Source: Prostheceraeus crozeri
Taxonomy: Eukaryota; Platyhelminthes; Polycladida; Euryleptidae
Direction: 5' to 3'
DNA length: 64,000 nucleotides
NCBI GenBank assembly: GCA_907163375.1
Contig: CAJQUW010000503.1
Location: 186,001 to 250,000 of the forward strand
The notes under the pieces are model-generated. The model ran no database searches. It worked only from the letters and a program-made list of their open reading frames with translations, and was not told the origin of the DNA. Numbering within the stretch: position 1 is the first letter of the stretch; every line of letters begins with the position of its first letter. This document shows, piece by piece, positions 34,079 to 43,692 of the stretch. A program made the translations under genes and the position numbers.

Positions 34079-35011
34079 TTAAAAAGGTTCAGTAGTTATT
34101 CCATCAGGTAAAATTTTTCTTTTATCATCAAATGGATCTAATGCTAATTTATGTTCTTCTTTTAAATACATGTTTTGTTTTTTTGAATTAAGTCTATAAT
34201 TACATGCTGTTTTTATTTCATTATTAAATAATACATTTTTATAATCTTGAAATGTTATTTGATTAGCCACTGATGCCTTTGAAATTCCTTTTAATGTTTT
34301 ATGTGTTTTAATATTATTAGTTGTATCATAACAGTAACATTTAGATTTTAAAAATATAGCTTCTGTTATGAAATCTTCATTTCCTTCTAATTCATCTTTT
34401 ACTTTACATAAATCGGAAGGATGAATGATATCTTTTATTTTATCTATTTCTTCATCAAGTGTAGAATTATACGGTATTGTTAATTCTAAGAAAACAGAAT
34501 CGGTATCTGTAAAGTGTAATTTATAGTTTTTGCCATAAGCAGGTGCTAAATAATCATATATAAATCTATACATAAATATTTTAGCTAATTCTAATATAGT
34601 GAAACCAATAAAATTAAACTTATCATGTTTTACGCTAATTCGACGTAAATGTACAGCACATAGTTCATCACTAAATCTAGTAGTTCTTTTATATGTAGGT
34701 TTCCTTGTTAAATTTTGAAACCTATCTTTATCATAAACTATTTCAATATTTTGTCTATTACGCACATTTTCTAAAGTCTTACCATAAAATGCATTATTCA
34801 TTAATTTGAAGAACACGTTTCCAAAATCATCTTTATTTCTTTTAGCTATTTTACGTTTTTCAATATTGAACTCTATATAATTTTTTAACCACCTAGATTT
34901 TTGATAAAATAGTTTTCGATGTATTTTGGTGAGAATCATTCCATGATCTAAAAACCAATCTAGCATTCTTCCTTCAACAACATACTTTCCTTTATTGCTT
35001 TGTGTTAACAT
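34079..35011 (-). pseudogene. polB: Polinton DNA polymerase B, C-terminal part (right element)
   Basis: Continuation of the polymerase after a frame change in an A8 run at ~35,016-35,023. It carries polymerase motif B (NNAFYGKT, ~34,775-34,805) and motif C (FTDTDSVFLEL, ~34,485-34,515), plus the TPR2-side and thumb segments ending ..LPDGITTEPF. Catalytic aspartates are intact. The apparent start MLTQS is only the first Met after the slip. Either the gene is dead, the base count in the A-run is wrong, or slippage joins the frames. Confidence 0.85.
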
Positions 35012-37880
35012 AAGTTTTTTTTGTTGGTCTGTATTTCTTAGGAATTAAAGATTTTTGATAATCTGAAAAATCTTCTATATTAGGAATTTTGTTTTCGGGA
35101 CAGAAAGGAAAATATTTTGTTTTATCTTTTATTTCATCAGGGTATACTAAATCAACTTCATATATATAACCATGATTATAATTTCCATCATATGTTTTTT
35201 GATAATCAAGAATATTACACCATGACATTTCACCTGTTGGTAATTCTTGTATCATGCAAGAAGAATATAAGCTATTAAAATCATAATATAACAAATAGTT
35301 TTCTCTCATGATTTCATCAACTGCTACTTGACTATCTTCATTTGATATAAGTCCTTCTATATTTTGATTAAACAATTTTATAAACTGATCACTTTCTTCT
35401 GGAGATAAAGGTTTCATTATTCCATAATCATCAGGATTTACTTTTTTATTGTAACACTGTAAATAACGATTACCTAAAACTGATGAAACTCCACCTCTAA
35501 TTCCAGATTCAAAAAATAATAATTTATCATATGTATTTTCTTTATAATGTTTAAGTTTAACATTTGTATGTTTTAATCCTGCTAACCATGTTAAACCTGG
35601 TGTAGAATAACAATAACATGGATCTATTCCGTAATATTCTAAACACATGTCACGAAAGTTTTCGAAAAGATCAGCTAGTATTAATACATCTATCTGAAGA
35701 TATTTCATTGTATAATCATACATTATTTTACAATTTAACTCTCTCCAATTCTTTTCAGCTTCTGCATAGTCTTTGTCAGATAATTGTGATTGTTTTAATG
35801 TTGATTTAAATTTATTTATTGGAGGAAGTTGTTCTTCTTCCATAATTTTATTCACAGAATTAAAATCAGTCTTCGACTGTGAACCACAGGTTTTATCTCC
35901 AGTTATGTACTCATACGGAAATATTCCTTTTAAAGGTTTTAAATTATATTTATTTAATATTTTACATTGTTCAGATTTCAAAGTTTTTCCCATAACATCT
36001 AATGAATAAGGAGTAAAAAATCTAAATGCATCTAAAATTCTAATGCAACCTAATTGCATTGAAAAATATTCTTCTTCTGTTTTACATAGTACATTTATTT
36101 GTTGTTGTTGTAATTTTTTAGATGAAAATAAATCTTTCGTTACTAGATGGAAATCATATTTAGAACCATTGTAGAAATATAAAGGAACAAAGTTATATTT
36201 AAATTTATTAGCATTAAGATTACAAGAATTATGTGCTGCACCTCTATATAATCCATTTAGATGATCATGATCTTTTACCTTATCAAGATATCTACCTTTG
36301 CCATTTTTATAATTTTTTGTAAATTCTTTTCCACAGTAATAACATTTTGTTTCATTAATAAAATTTAATTTTTCTTTTTCTGTTAATGGCATCATCGGTA
36401 TATTTGTTTCAAGCAATTGTGAAAAATAATTTTGTAATTCTTCTACTTTCTTTGTAAACATTTCTGAACTATCTTCACCATAGTATTGAAAATATTCTGA
36501 TTTAAATAATTCAGGATAATTTGAATGAATGTACATTCCCCAACATAATGGTTTTTGTTCAAATAAATATTTTTCTTTACTTTGTTCAGATGCACTTTTT
36601 TCATAATTACAAACCGAAGGTTCTAGGGCTTGGCCCGTACCATTTTCAGAATTATAATTTTCAGAATCGGGCGAAGCCCTGGAACTTTCCGTTCGATTTT
36701 GTGTCATATTAACATTATATGCTTCAAAATCACAATAAATAGTAAAGGGTACTTTATTTTTAAAATACCATTTATTATATTCTAAATAATCATCTTTAGG
36801 AAAAGTATTTTCAACTGCTTCATTTTGTTGGCAATTCTCCAAATGTCTATTTATTTCTTCTTTAGTTCTAAAGCTCGTCATACATTGGAGACAAGGAAAA
36901 TTAGCATTATCTGAAGTTTTTGTAGATATAGAAACATCTTTACACAATATAAAATGACCCTGATAACATAGTATATTCGCTTGTGCTGGCTGTTTTGTCT
37001 GTTCTAGTTTTTCAAATTTATCTTGATATATTTCATGTGTTTCATCAATTTCTTTTGTAAGATTAAATGTATTTCGATGAAAATTTTGATTTAATATTTG
37101 TAACTGATAACTATATTCTTTATCATATTGTTCTTTATATTGTTGTAGACATTTTTTTAAAGATTCATTTATTTTTTGATTGGTTTCATTTTCTTCATTG
37201 TTTAATTCTTTATTGTCTTCATTTAATTTTTGAATCGTTTCTATCTTATTTTGATATTTATGGTCATATTCTTGTACTAATATTTTTGTTTGTTGTTGAT
37301 AATCTGTTTTACATTTTTGTAAAATTTCATTTAAATTTTGTAATTTTTGTTGATATTCTAAAGATAAAGATAAAGAATCGGTATCATAATCATAATTATA
37401 ATTACGTCCTTTATAATTATTATGACTAATCATTATTGGTGATAGTGTTTTTATAATTTCAAATTTTTCAGTACATATTATATTTCCTTGGTAAAAAATA
37501 TTATGATGCATGTAATTTCCCCTATCATTATATACTATTTCTGATTGACATAAATTTTTATTATTCAAATAAAATTTTTTTGAATCTGAGTAAAGTGGAG
37601 TAATTTTACCAATAGAAACATAATTCACATTTAATTCAAAAACATTTACTTCTATTAAATTTTTATTCTTTTTATGAAACTTTTTTAACCTATTATAATC
37701 ATATGGAAATTCATCTAAGCCATCAGAAAGATCAAATTCATTTATGTATTCTTCTTTATTGTAATGACTTAGTCTTTCTTTGTGATATTTTGCAGGATGT
37801 AAATGTGCTATAATACTCCACAGAAAACAATAATCATCTTCATTTTTTATGTTGATTATTTGTGGTGAACTGAAAGGCAA
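34992..37880 (-). pseudogene. polB: Polinton DNA polymerase B, central part with exonuclease domain (right element)
   Basis: 962-codon open stretch beginning at a TTG with no usable ATG, so it is not a true N-terminus. In order: the CFLWSIIAHLHP segment; a long coiled coil (~residues 170-285); a CxxC...H zinc site; Exo I (YCDFEAYN, ~36,720); a CYYCGKEF zinc region with DHDHLNG (~36,260); Exo II (FYNGSKYDFH, ~36,150); Exo III (YLQIDVLILAD, ~35,690); and motif A (YYDFNSLYSS, ~35,280). A GC-rich inverted pair (36,612-36,697) inserts about 28 residues in frame between Exo I and the next conserved block. It ends at an A8-run frame change near 35,020. Confidence 0.88.
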
Positions 37881-37953
37881 AGGAACATAACTACCACCAG
37901 TATTATTTTTTTATTATAATTATTATTTTATTATATTACTATTTTTTATATAT

Positions 37954-38615
37954 TTATTTATCAATTACTATTTTCTTAGATAGTATTTTAACAAATCTCC
38001 AACCAGATTCACGTAACTGGGCTTCAATTACACAATTTTCTAATTTAAGTATCATCGATTCAAATATGGGTTGTATATCATTTACATTATGAATTTCTTG
38101 TGAATTTGTAAAATGTCCTTGTATTATTTCTTCAGGAATTCCATCAGGTCCATTTTTTGTATAAAGTACTTCTACATTCATATAACATTTGAAAGATTTC
38201 TTAAATATATTATAAAAGTTTGTTAATACATTATAAAAAGTTTCATCGGTTTCATTATGTTCAACAGATTCATTAAATAAATATTTTATATCTATTATCG
38301 CTTCATCGGTTCGTTCAGCTTCATCAAATTCATCAGTATCGCTAAATAAATATCTTCCATCTGGTAGGGTCTCATCTTCACTATTAAAAACTTTTTTATA
38401 TTCCGAATGTGAATAATCATCAAACATTTTTTTAACTTTTATATCAGTAGACAATGTTTCTAGATAGTTTTTATAACTATTTAATTTTAATATATTTCCT
38501 TCATCAACTCGTTCTACATTTTGTAAATGCAATTTATTATTTAAATGAGATTGATAACTTCTTTTTGTTTGCAACTTTTTTTACATAAGTTACAATAAAA
38601 CTTGGTATTTTCCAT
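37954..38615 (-). pseudogene. polB: Polinton DNA polymerase B, N-terminal zinc-finger part (right element)
   Basis: Probably the amino-terminal domain of the same polymerase, not a separate gene. An ATG at 38,615 in the TTTTTTTAAAAAAATGG-type context starts a CxxC zinc-finger half. An A7 run at ~38,579 then shifts the frame into the long ORF (38,574-37,954), which supplies the two histidines of the finger. It ends with a LRESGWRFVKI segment of the kind found just before the GGSYVPLP motif in Polinton polymerases. That motif lies at ~37,880-37,905 in another frame, past an AT-rich patch with stops. So there are at least two breaks in this part. Confidence 0.65.
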
Positions 38616-38775
38616 TTTTTTATTTTTTAAAGAAAAAATTTGTGTTTTAATTTTAGATATAAACATTTTAATATCAAGGACTTGAGTGTTATTTTATATT
38701 ATTATATATTACACGTTCTTTAGTTATTTTTTTTTCTAGATCATATTAAGTTTAATCATATTAAGTTTTATCATA

Positions 38776-40062
38776 TTAAGTTTCATCATATAATGTTTTA
38801 TCAAAAGATAATTTAAATTTATTTTCACTAACTATTGATTCTTCATCATCATAAATTGATTCTTCATCATCATAAATTGATTCTTCATCATCATCATAAA
38901 TTACACTTTTTGGTATAGGATGCCCTTCCATGATTGGATACCATTCCCTGATAGGAATATCTAATTCTAAATTACATTTCTTATCTGATAATAATATAAT
39001 AGAGAAAAATATTGGTCTTTGATCTCTTTTGGAAAATTTAATAACACCACCATAATCTGAATCACTTTTAGTTTTTATTAAAGATGATAAAATTTTAAAT
39101 TGATTAGATGTAAATCCTAATTTAAATTTTGTAGACCCGACACATAGTTGTCTAACAGTATCTTCAACTATTCCATCATTATTATTTTCAATTGTAAGAA
39201 AATGAAATTTAGATAAATTTTTATAATGACTAATATTTTTATAATCTTTTTTACCATTTACACCTTTTTCAGATGTTACAGAATCATCATTATTATCATA
39301 AGATTCTCTAAGATCGGGCAAAGCCCTAGAACCTTCGGTTCGTTTATTATGATTATGGTCATTGTTAATAGTATAAGGTGTAGTCCACATATAAATTTTC
39401 TCTTGTTGAGCTAAACCATTTATATAAGATTTTAATAAATTAATATTTAAGTTGGAATATAATCCTATATACGTATCATCATCATATCTTTGGGGCATTT
39501 CTAATGTTTCTTGTTTATAAATTGTGTCTCTATAATAAACTTGACATAATAATTCTTCATTATGTTTTTTACTCTCTATGTGAATTTTATATTGATTTTG
39601 TTCATCAACAAATAATCTTATTTTTTCTTTGGAAAAAGATTTTAATTTTTTAACTAATTCTTTAATATTGATATAATTAATAATTTTAGTTTCTATCCAA
39701 TCAGTATTACTAATCGGCAAAACTGCTCTGATAAACCCATATACATTATTATGACCTATTATAACCATATTTTCTTTATTTAATTCAACACAAGCTACAT
39801 CATTATATTTACTAACAATATCCATAAATTTAATAAATGGATCCCCCGGAAATAAACAATAATTAGTTTCTATAAAAGGTAAACCTTTAGTCTGTTCTCT
39901 AAATATTTCGGCTTGTAATTGAAATAAAATATTAACATCTATACATGGATTATTATTATTATTATTATCAAAACATTTATTTTCAAATCCCGTTGATCTC
40001 GTCGAATAAGAAGAACAGGATGATGCGGTCGAATATAATTTTTTTAAATTTGCTTTATCCAT
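38776..40062 (-). CDS. Possible sliding-clamp (PCNA-like) protein of the Polinton
   Basis: 428 aa, ATG in the AAAAAAATGGATAAA context. After a Ser/Asn-rich leader there are two similar beta-alpha blocks. The first (~residues 70-190) has FIKFMDIVSKYNDVACVEL and INIKELVKKLKSF, and the second runs to ~residue 385. Their spacing resembles the two-domain fold of PCNA-type processivity factors; this is a weak pattern match only. It is upstream of and co-directional with PolB, a fitting place for a polymerase accessory factor. An in-frame GC-rich palindromic unit (39,310-39,343) adds ~10 residues. The C-terminus holds three acidic 7-residue repeats (YDDEESI) coded by 21-bp tandem repeats. Confidence 0.45.
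   Translation of the reverse strand: MDKANLKKLYSTASSCSSYSTRSTGFENKCFDNNNNNNPCIDVNILFQLQAEIFREQTKGLPFIETNYCLFPGDPFIKFMDIVSKYNDVACVELNKENMVIIGHNNVYGFIRAVLPISNTDWIETKIINYINIKELVKKLKSFSKEKIRLFVDEQNQYKIHIESKKHNEELLCQVYYRDTIYKQETLEMPQRYDDDTYIGLYSNLNINLLKSYINGLAQQEKIYMWTTPYTINNDHNHNKRTEGSRALPDLRESYDNNDDSVTSEKGVNGKKDYKNISHYKNLSKFHFLTIENNNDGIVEDTVRQLCVGSTKFKLGFTSNQFKILSSLIKTKSDSDYGGVIKFSKRDQRPIFFSIILLSDKKCNLELDIPIREWYPIMEGHPIPKSVIYDDDEESIYDDEESIYDDEESIVSENKFKLSFDKTLYDET
38838..38903. repeat. 21-bp coding tandem repeat, three copies
   Basis: ATTGATTCTTCATCATCATAA-type units within the C-terminus of the clamp-like gene, encoding the acidic YDDEESI repeats. The last unit has an extra ATC. Confidence 0.8.
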
Positions 40063-40137
40063 TTTTTTATTTTTATTAGAAAAAATTTTATTTTTTTATT
40101 TTTATTAGAAAAATTTTTATTTTTTTATTGTTAAAAA
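40063..40137. promoter_or_regulatory. Divergent promoter with shared AT-rich start motif
   Basis: 75-bp gap between two divergent genes. It contains two near-identical TTTTATTTTTATTAGAAAAA blocks. Each gene begins within a few bases of a TTTTTATT...AAAAAATG motif. The same motif abuts nearly every other start in the element. Confidence 0.55.
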
Positions 40138-40498
40138 ATGATGTTACCAAATGTTGGTGGAGGTGCATATATCCCGAATAATCGTGAATTAGAAATAGAA
40201 ATAGAAAATTATATCATGAAAACTGGAGACGTTTTATCTGGTCCATTGCATCTTTCTATTCTTCCGCAACAAAATACAGAGTTAACAAATAAACAATATG
40301 TTGATACACAAATCAATGATTTAAAGGAAAAATATATAAACGATGTTTTGGTTCCACTGATGAATGAATTAAAGTTGCTAAAACTTAATGACAAATAATT
40401 AAACGAAAAACTATTAAAACTTGATAAAAAGGATAGAGAGCTAGAAGCAGATATAGCAAAACTTTTTAAAAAGATTTCTGAACAATCAAAAATTTGAA
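40138..40498 (+). pseudogene. Fibre-like protein with phage-tail-type motif and in-frame stop
   Basis: ATG in the GTTAAAAAATG context; 86 codons to a TAA at 40,396. The frame then stays open another 33 codons to 40,498 with heptad-like charged helix, so the stop probably interrupts a longer protein. Residues ~29-62 (MKTGDVLSGPLHLSI ... LTNKQYVDTQI) match the pattern of bacteriophage tail-fibre and receptor-binding proteins (TGD..sGpL.L...p....a..K.YVD). A trimeric fibre or spike is therefore plausible. It is followed by another coiled-coil gene. Confidence 0.5.
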
Positions 40499-40554
40499 TA
40501 TTACTTTCTTTAAATTTAAAATCTGCTGTAATTAAAAATAAACATCAGATAAAA

Positions 40555-41025
40555 ATGTTAAAAGAACAATTAGAAGATGAAATAGAAAAACTTCCTGAAA
40601 GAATTAAAAAAAATTTAAAGCAGTTACAAGCTACATTCCAAAAAAGTGTTGATGAATTAAGTTCTAAAATTACTCAACAAATGAAAAAGATGAATAGAAT
40701 AATAAATGAAGTAAACTCGCTTAATCAAAGAGTTGATAAAATGAAAACTCTTAAAATCAATTTAGAAAATGAATTAAAGAAAAATTTACAAGAAAACTCT
40801 AAAGAAAATAAAGAACAGTTAGATGCTGTTAAAAGACAATTAGATGTTCTTAAAATCAAGTTAAATGCACTTAAAACGGCGTTGAAGATGAATCAGGAGA
40901 AAATGCAAGTTAATAGAAAAGAAATTAAAGTACATCACACGCTGCTTAACGCAATAGATAAAGTGCAACAGTCAATTAATAAAGTTATCTCGAAATTGTT
41001 GTCCATTCACAAACGTAAATCTTAA
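40555..41025 (+). CDS. Coiled-coil protein, possible fibre shaft
   Basis: 156 aa. Start in the CAGATAAAAATG context. Almost the whole protein is a Lys/Gln/Glu-rich coiled coil with Leu or Ile at heptad positions (for example QLDVLKIKLNALKTALKM). The tail is basic (KLLSIHKRKS). It lies between the fibre-like gene and the small virion protein. It may oligomerise with the fibre-like product. No enzyme motif. Function inferred only from position and fold. Confidence 0.55.
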   Translation: MLKEQLEDEIEKLPERIKKNLKQLQATFQKSVDELSSKITQQMKKMNRIINEVNSLNQRVDKMKTLKINLENELKKNLQENSKENKEQLDAVKRQLDVLKIKLNALKTALKMNQEKMQVNRKEIKVHHTLLNAIDKVQQSINKVISKLLSIHKRKS

Positions 41026-41067
41026 CACGTAGATATTTTTCCCAAAAGTCAAATTTAATCTTAAAAA

Positions 41068-41625
41068 ATGCCTATAATTTATAAACACAATCTTAAACAA
41101 TTTGCTTCAAATCAAAGAATTGCTCATGAACCACGTATGAATCCTGTTTATCATTATGATAATAGAGAAACAGTCGGAACACAAAAGTTCCTAGGCACCG
41201 CAGGTGCCGTTCACACGGAAGGAGCTGGGATCTTCTCTGGTATTGGAAGTATCGTTAACTTAATTAAAAATGATAAAGATTTGATTACATCTGCTGCAAA
41301 AGGAGCAGCTGCTATAGGTAGTACAGCTAGTGCAATATCAAATGCTGTTAAGTCTCAAAACGAATTAAAACAACTAGAAGCTATTCGTAAACTTAGGAAT
41401 GATTCTGAAGAATTAAAACATTTAAAAAAAATTTCAGAGGAAACAAAAAACAAAATTGCTAACATAGCTGTGGGGGAAACCTTGAGGAGCGGAGATCCGT
41501 CTGATAGTAAACATAAGAAGAAATCAGGCGTAGCCATAAAACGTTCAATTGAACCTACGGTTCGTTCAATTGAAGAAATAAGAGGTAATGGTATTAATAG
41601 CGGAGCTGGTCTAGCAAAATTCTAA
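41068..41625 (+). CDS. Small virion-type protein with amphipathic Gly/Ala-rich helix
   Basis: 185 aa. Start in CTTAAAAAATG. The middle (~residues 50-95: GAGIFSGIGSIVNLI ... ITSAAKGAAAIGSTASAISN) is a Gly/Ala/Ser-rich amphipathic or membrane-active segment like those of adenovirus pVI/pX-type core proteins and their adintovirus counterparts. A Lys/Glu-rich helix follows. Near the C-terminus, ~35 residues (ETLRSGDPSDS...SIEPTVRSIEE) are coded by GC-rich palindromic sequence (41,465-41,577) unlike the rest, evidently an in-frame insertion. Located just upstream of the major capsid gene. Confidence 0.5.
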   Translation: MPIIYKHNLKQFASNQRIAHEPRMNPVYHYDNRETVGTQKFLGTAGAVHTEGAGIFSGIGSIVNLIKNDKDLITSAAKGAAAIGSTASAISNAVKSQNELKQLEAIRKLRNDSEELKHLKKISEETKNKIANIAVGETLRSGDPSDSKHKKKSGVAIKRSIEPTVRSIEEIRGNGINSGAGLAKF

Positions 41626-41722
41626 AATTATGTTTTAGTAAAATTTTTTTAGCAAAATTTTTTTAGTAAAACTTTTTTCTGTCTGTGAGAAAAAACAAAA
41701 AGTCAAATTATTTTTTATAAAA

Positions 41723-43057
41723 ATGTCTTCGCTAATTGAAAATAAATTTAGATTAGACGATCCTCCGTTCGTCAGTAATAATCAAAAAAAGAATGACTAT
41801 ATAAGAATTGCTATGAATCCCGGATCTTCCAGTAGAGTAAATACTGGAGGAGATTTAATCTTTGAAGTTGATAATCAACAAAGTTATTTATATTTACCTG
41901 ATTCCTTTTTACACTGTGAATATTCTTTATATAGTGATGCCAATTTTACAACACCATTACCAGAAACCGATAATATTGCACTAGAGAATAATTTTTTTCC
42001 AAAATTATTTACACAAATGCGTTTAGATGTTGCAACTCAAAATATAGAAACAATAAGTGATTCTCCAGGTGTAATTGATACAATGCTTAGATTTGTAACA
42101 ATTGGTGAAAATAATAAAAAGTATGAAATCGAAGGTTGGTTTCCTGATACAAATGATGTTATAATTGTTGATGATTTAACTTACGCTGGAACAGATGCCG
42201 CAGGAATTGCGAAAGATGTAGAAAATATTGCAAAACATTTAAATAAAACAAATAATGATGCATATAAAGAAAGACGTGAGTTTAACAAGAAAAGTAAACA
42301 GACAGTTAATTGGTCATTGTCTCCATTATTCGGATATTTAGATTATGATAAAATATCATATCAATTAAAATTTAAATTAATAATTCATCGCACAGCAAAT
42401 AATGAATTAATCTTTTTTGGTAAGACTGGGAAAAAAGCATATTTAAAAATTGATAGACTTGAATGGTGGATTAAGCATATTACTCCTAGTTTAGAGATTG
42501 AAACAGCTATTGCAAAAAGATTAAATACTAACAAACCAATTCCAGTAAATTTTCTAAAGCGTACTGCTAGTTCAGTAACTTTTTCCGAACAAAGATTTAA
42601 CTGGCATTTTACTAGAACTGCGAATACTCCAAGATATTTATTACTAACTTTTCAAAGAAATAATTCTCCAAGTTTTGATAAGAACAATAATCTCTTCCAT
42701 ATTAATACAATTCGAAGTTTACAAGTTTCATTAAATCAAACCCGTTATCCAATTGATCCATTAAGATTCGATGATACCAATAATCAATTTATGGAAGGAT
42801 ATGATTCTTATCGAAATCTTTGTATAGAATTTGGAGTTGAACCACAATTAACTCCTGGAGATTGGAGACATTTATATCCTGTTTTCTGTTTCGATTTAAG
42901 TGCACAATCTGAAGATATTATCAAGACTGGTTGTGATGTAACAATTAATATTGAAAAGAGAGATTCCACAACTTCATTGATGGCTTATGGTTTATTGCTA
43001 GAAGATGTAAAATATTCTATTGAAGTTCTTAATGGAAAGATGGCTAGAATAAATTAA
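41723..43057 (+). CDS. Polinton major capsid protein (double jelly-roll, hexon-like)
   Basis: 444 aa, intact frame, start in TTTTTTATAAAAATG. The N-terminal YLYLPDSFLHCEYSL segment, followed by ALENNFFPKLFTQMRLDV, matches the start of the first jelly-roll in Polinton capsid proteins. The later DWRHLYPVFCFDLSAQSED and TGCDVTINIEKRD segments fit the second. It would assemble as trimers into an icosahedral shell with the penton at the vertices. It is the best-preserved structural gene here, flanked by two small hydrophobic virion-type proteins. Assignment by family pattern; a structure prediction would be decisive. Confidence 0.8.
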   Translation: MSSLIENKFRLDDPPFVSNNQKKNDYIRIAMNPGSSSRVNTGGDLIFEVDNQQSYLYLPDSFLHCEYSLYSDANFTTPLPETDNIALENNFFPKLFTQMRLDVATQNIETISDSPGVIDTMLRFVTIGENNKKYEIEGWFPDTNDVIIVDDLTYAGTDAAGIAKDVENIAKHLNKTNNDAYKERREFNKKSKQTVNWSLSPLFGYLDYDKISYQLKFKLIIHRTANNELIFFGKTGKKAYLKIDRLEWWIKHITPSLEIETAIAKRLNTNKPIPVNFLKRTASSVTFSEQRFNWHFTRTANTPRYLLLTFQRNNSPSFDKNNNLFHINTIRSLQVSLNQTRYPIDPLRFDDTNNQFMEGYDSYRNLCIEFGVEPQLTPGDWRHLYPVFCFDLSAQSEDIIKTGCDVTINIEKRDSTTSLMAYGLLLEDVKYSIEVLNGKMARIN

Positions 43058-43164
43058 TTTAATTTTTTTTCATAACTAGAATAGATTAAAAAATTCTTAA
43101 CTAAACATTTTTCATAACTAGAATAGATTAAAAATTTTCGTAACTTAAAATTTTTTTATTAAAA

Positions 43165-43647
43165 ATGTCGCAAGCGAAAAGTAATAATAATAAAACTGTT
43201 GAATTAAAATTACGCAATATTGTTGACAAAAATACCCCTAAAACTATTACGATTAATAAAAAAAAGTCTTACATAAGTAAACCAATGATAGAGAATATTC
43301 AATTACAAGAAGAAAAGAATGGTGGAATTCTCCCATTAATTCCACTAATAATAGGTGGCAGAGCTGCAGCAGGAAGTGTTGCAGGTGGGACAGCTGGTAT
43401 TGTCCAAGCAGTAAATAAAAATAAATCAGAGAAGGCAGCATTAGAAGAACAAAAACGACATAATAGAGAGTTAGAGAAAGTTGCTAGGGGTGACGGAATA
43501 GTAGATAATTTTATTAGTAAATTAAAATTAGTTGATGAAGGAAAACGAGTTCTTAAAAATATTCTCCACAATGTTGATGATTTGATTGAAGTTAAAGAAA
43601 CAAAAGATGGTTCTGGAATATATCTAAGTCCTAGTATGATTCGGTAA
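43165..43647 (+). CDS. Small hydrophobic virion-associated protein (pX-like)
   Basis: 160 aa, start in TTTTTATTAAAAATG. A basic N-terminus precedes GGILPLIPLIIGGRAAAGSV and AGGTAGIVQAVN (~residues 53-85), then a KAALEEQKRHNRELEKVARG helix and a short C-terminal GSGIYLSP motif. This pattern (hydrophobic Gly/Ala block, EEQKRHN helix, GxGIYLxP tail) recurs next to capsid genes in Polintons/adintoviruses. It is thought to be a small virion or core protein comparable to adenovirus pX. Lies between the major capsid gene and the PLA2-integrase gene. Confidence 0.6.
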   Translation: MSQAKSNNNKTVELKLRNIVDKNTPKTITINKKKSYISKPMIENIQLQEEKNGGILPLIPLIIGGRAAAGSVAGGTAGIVQAVNKNKSEKAALEEQKRHNRELEKVARGDGIVDNFISKLKLVDEGKRVLKNILHNVDDLIEVKETKDGSGIYLSPSMIR

Positions 43648-43692
43648 AACATTCATTTTATTTTATGTTTTAAATTTTTTTTATCTTTTAAA

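Noticed and set aside
37871-37968. An intron joining the PolB N-terminal and central parts (CCTTTCAG acceptor)
   Set aside because: Such an intron would remove the conserved GGSYVPLP-type motif, so frame damage is the better reading.
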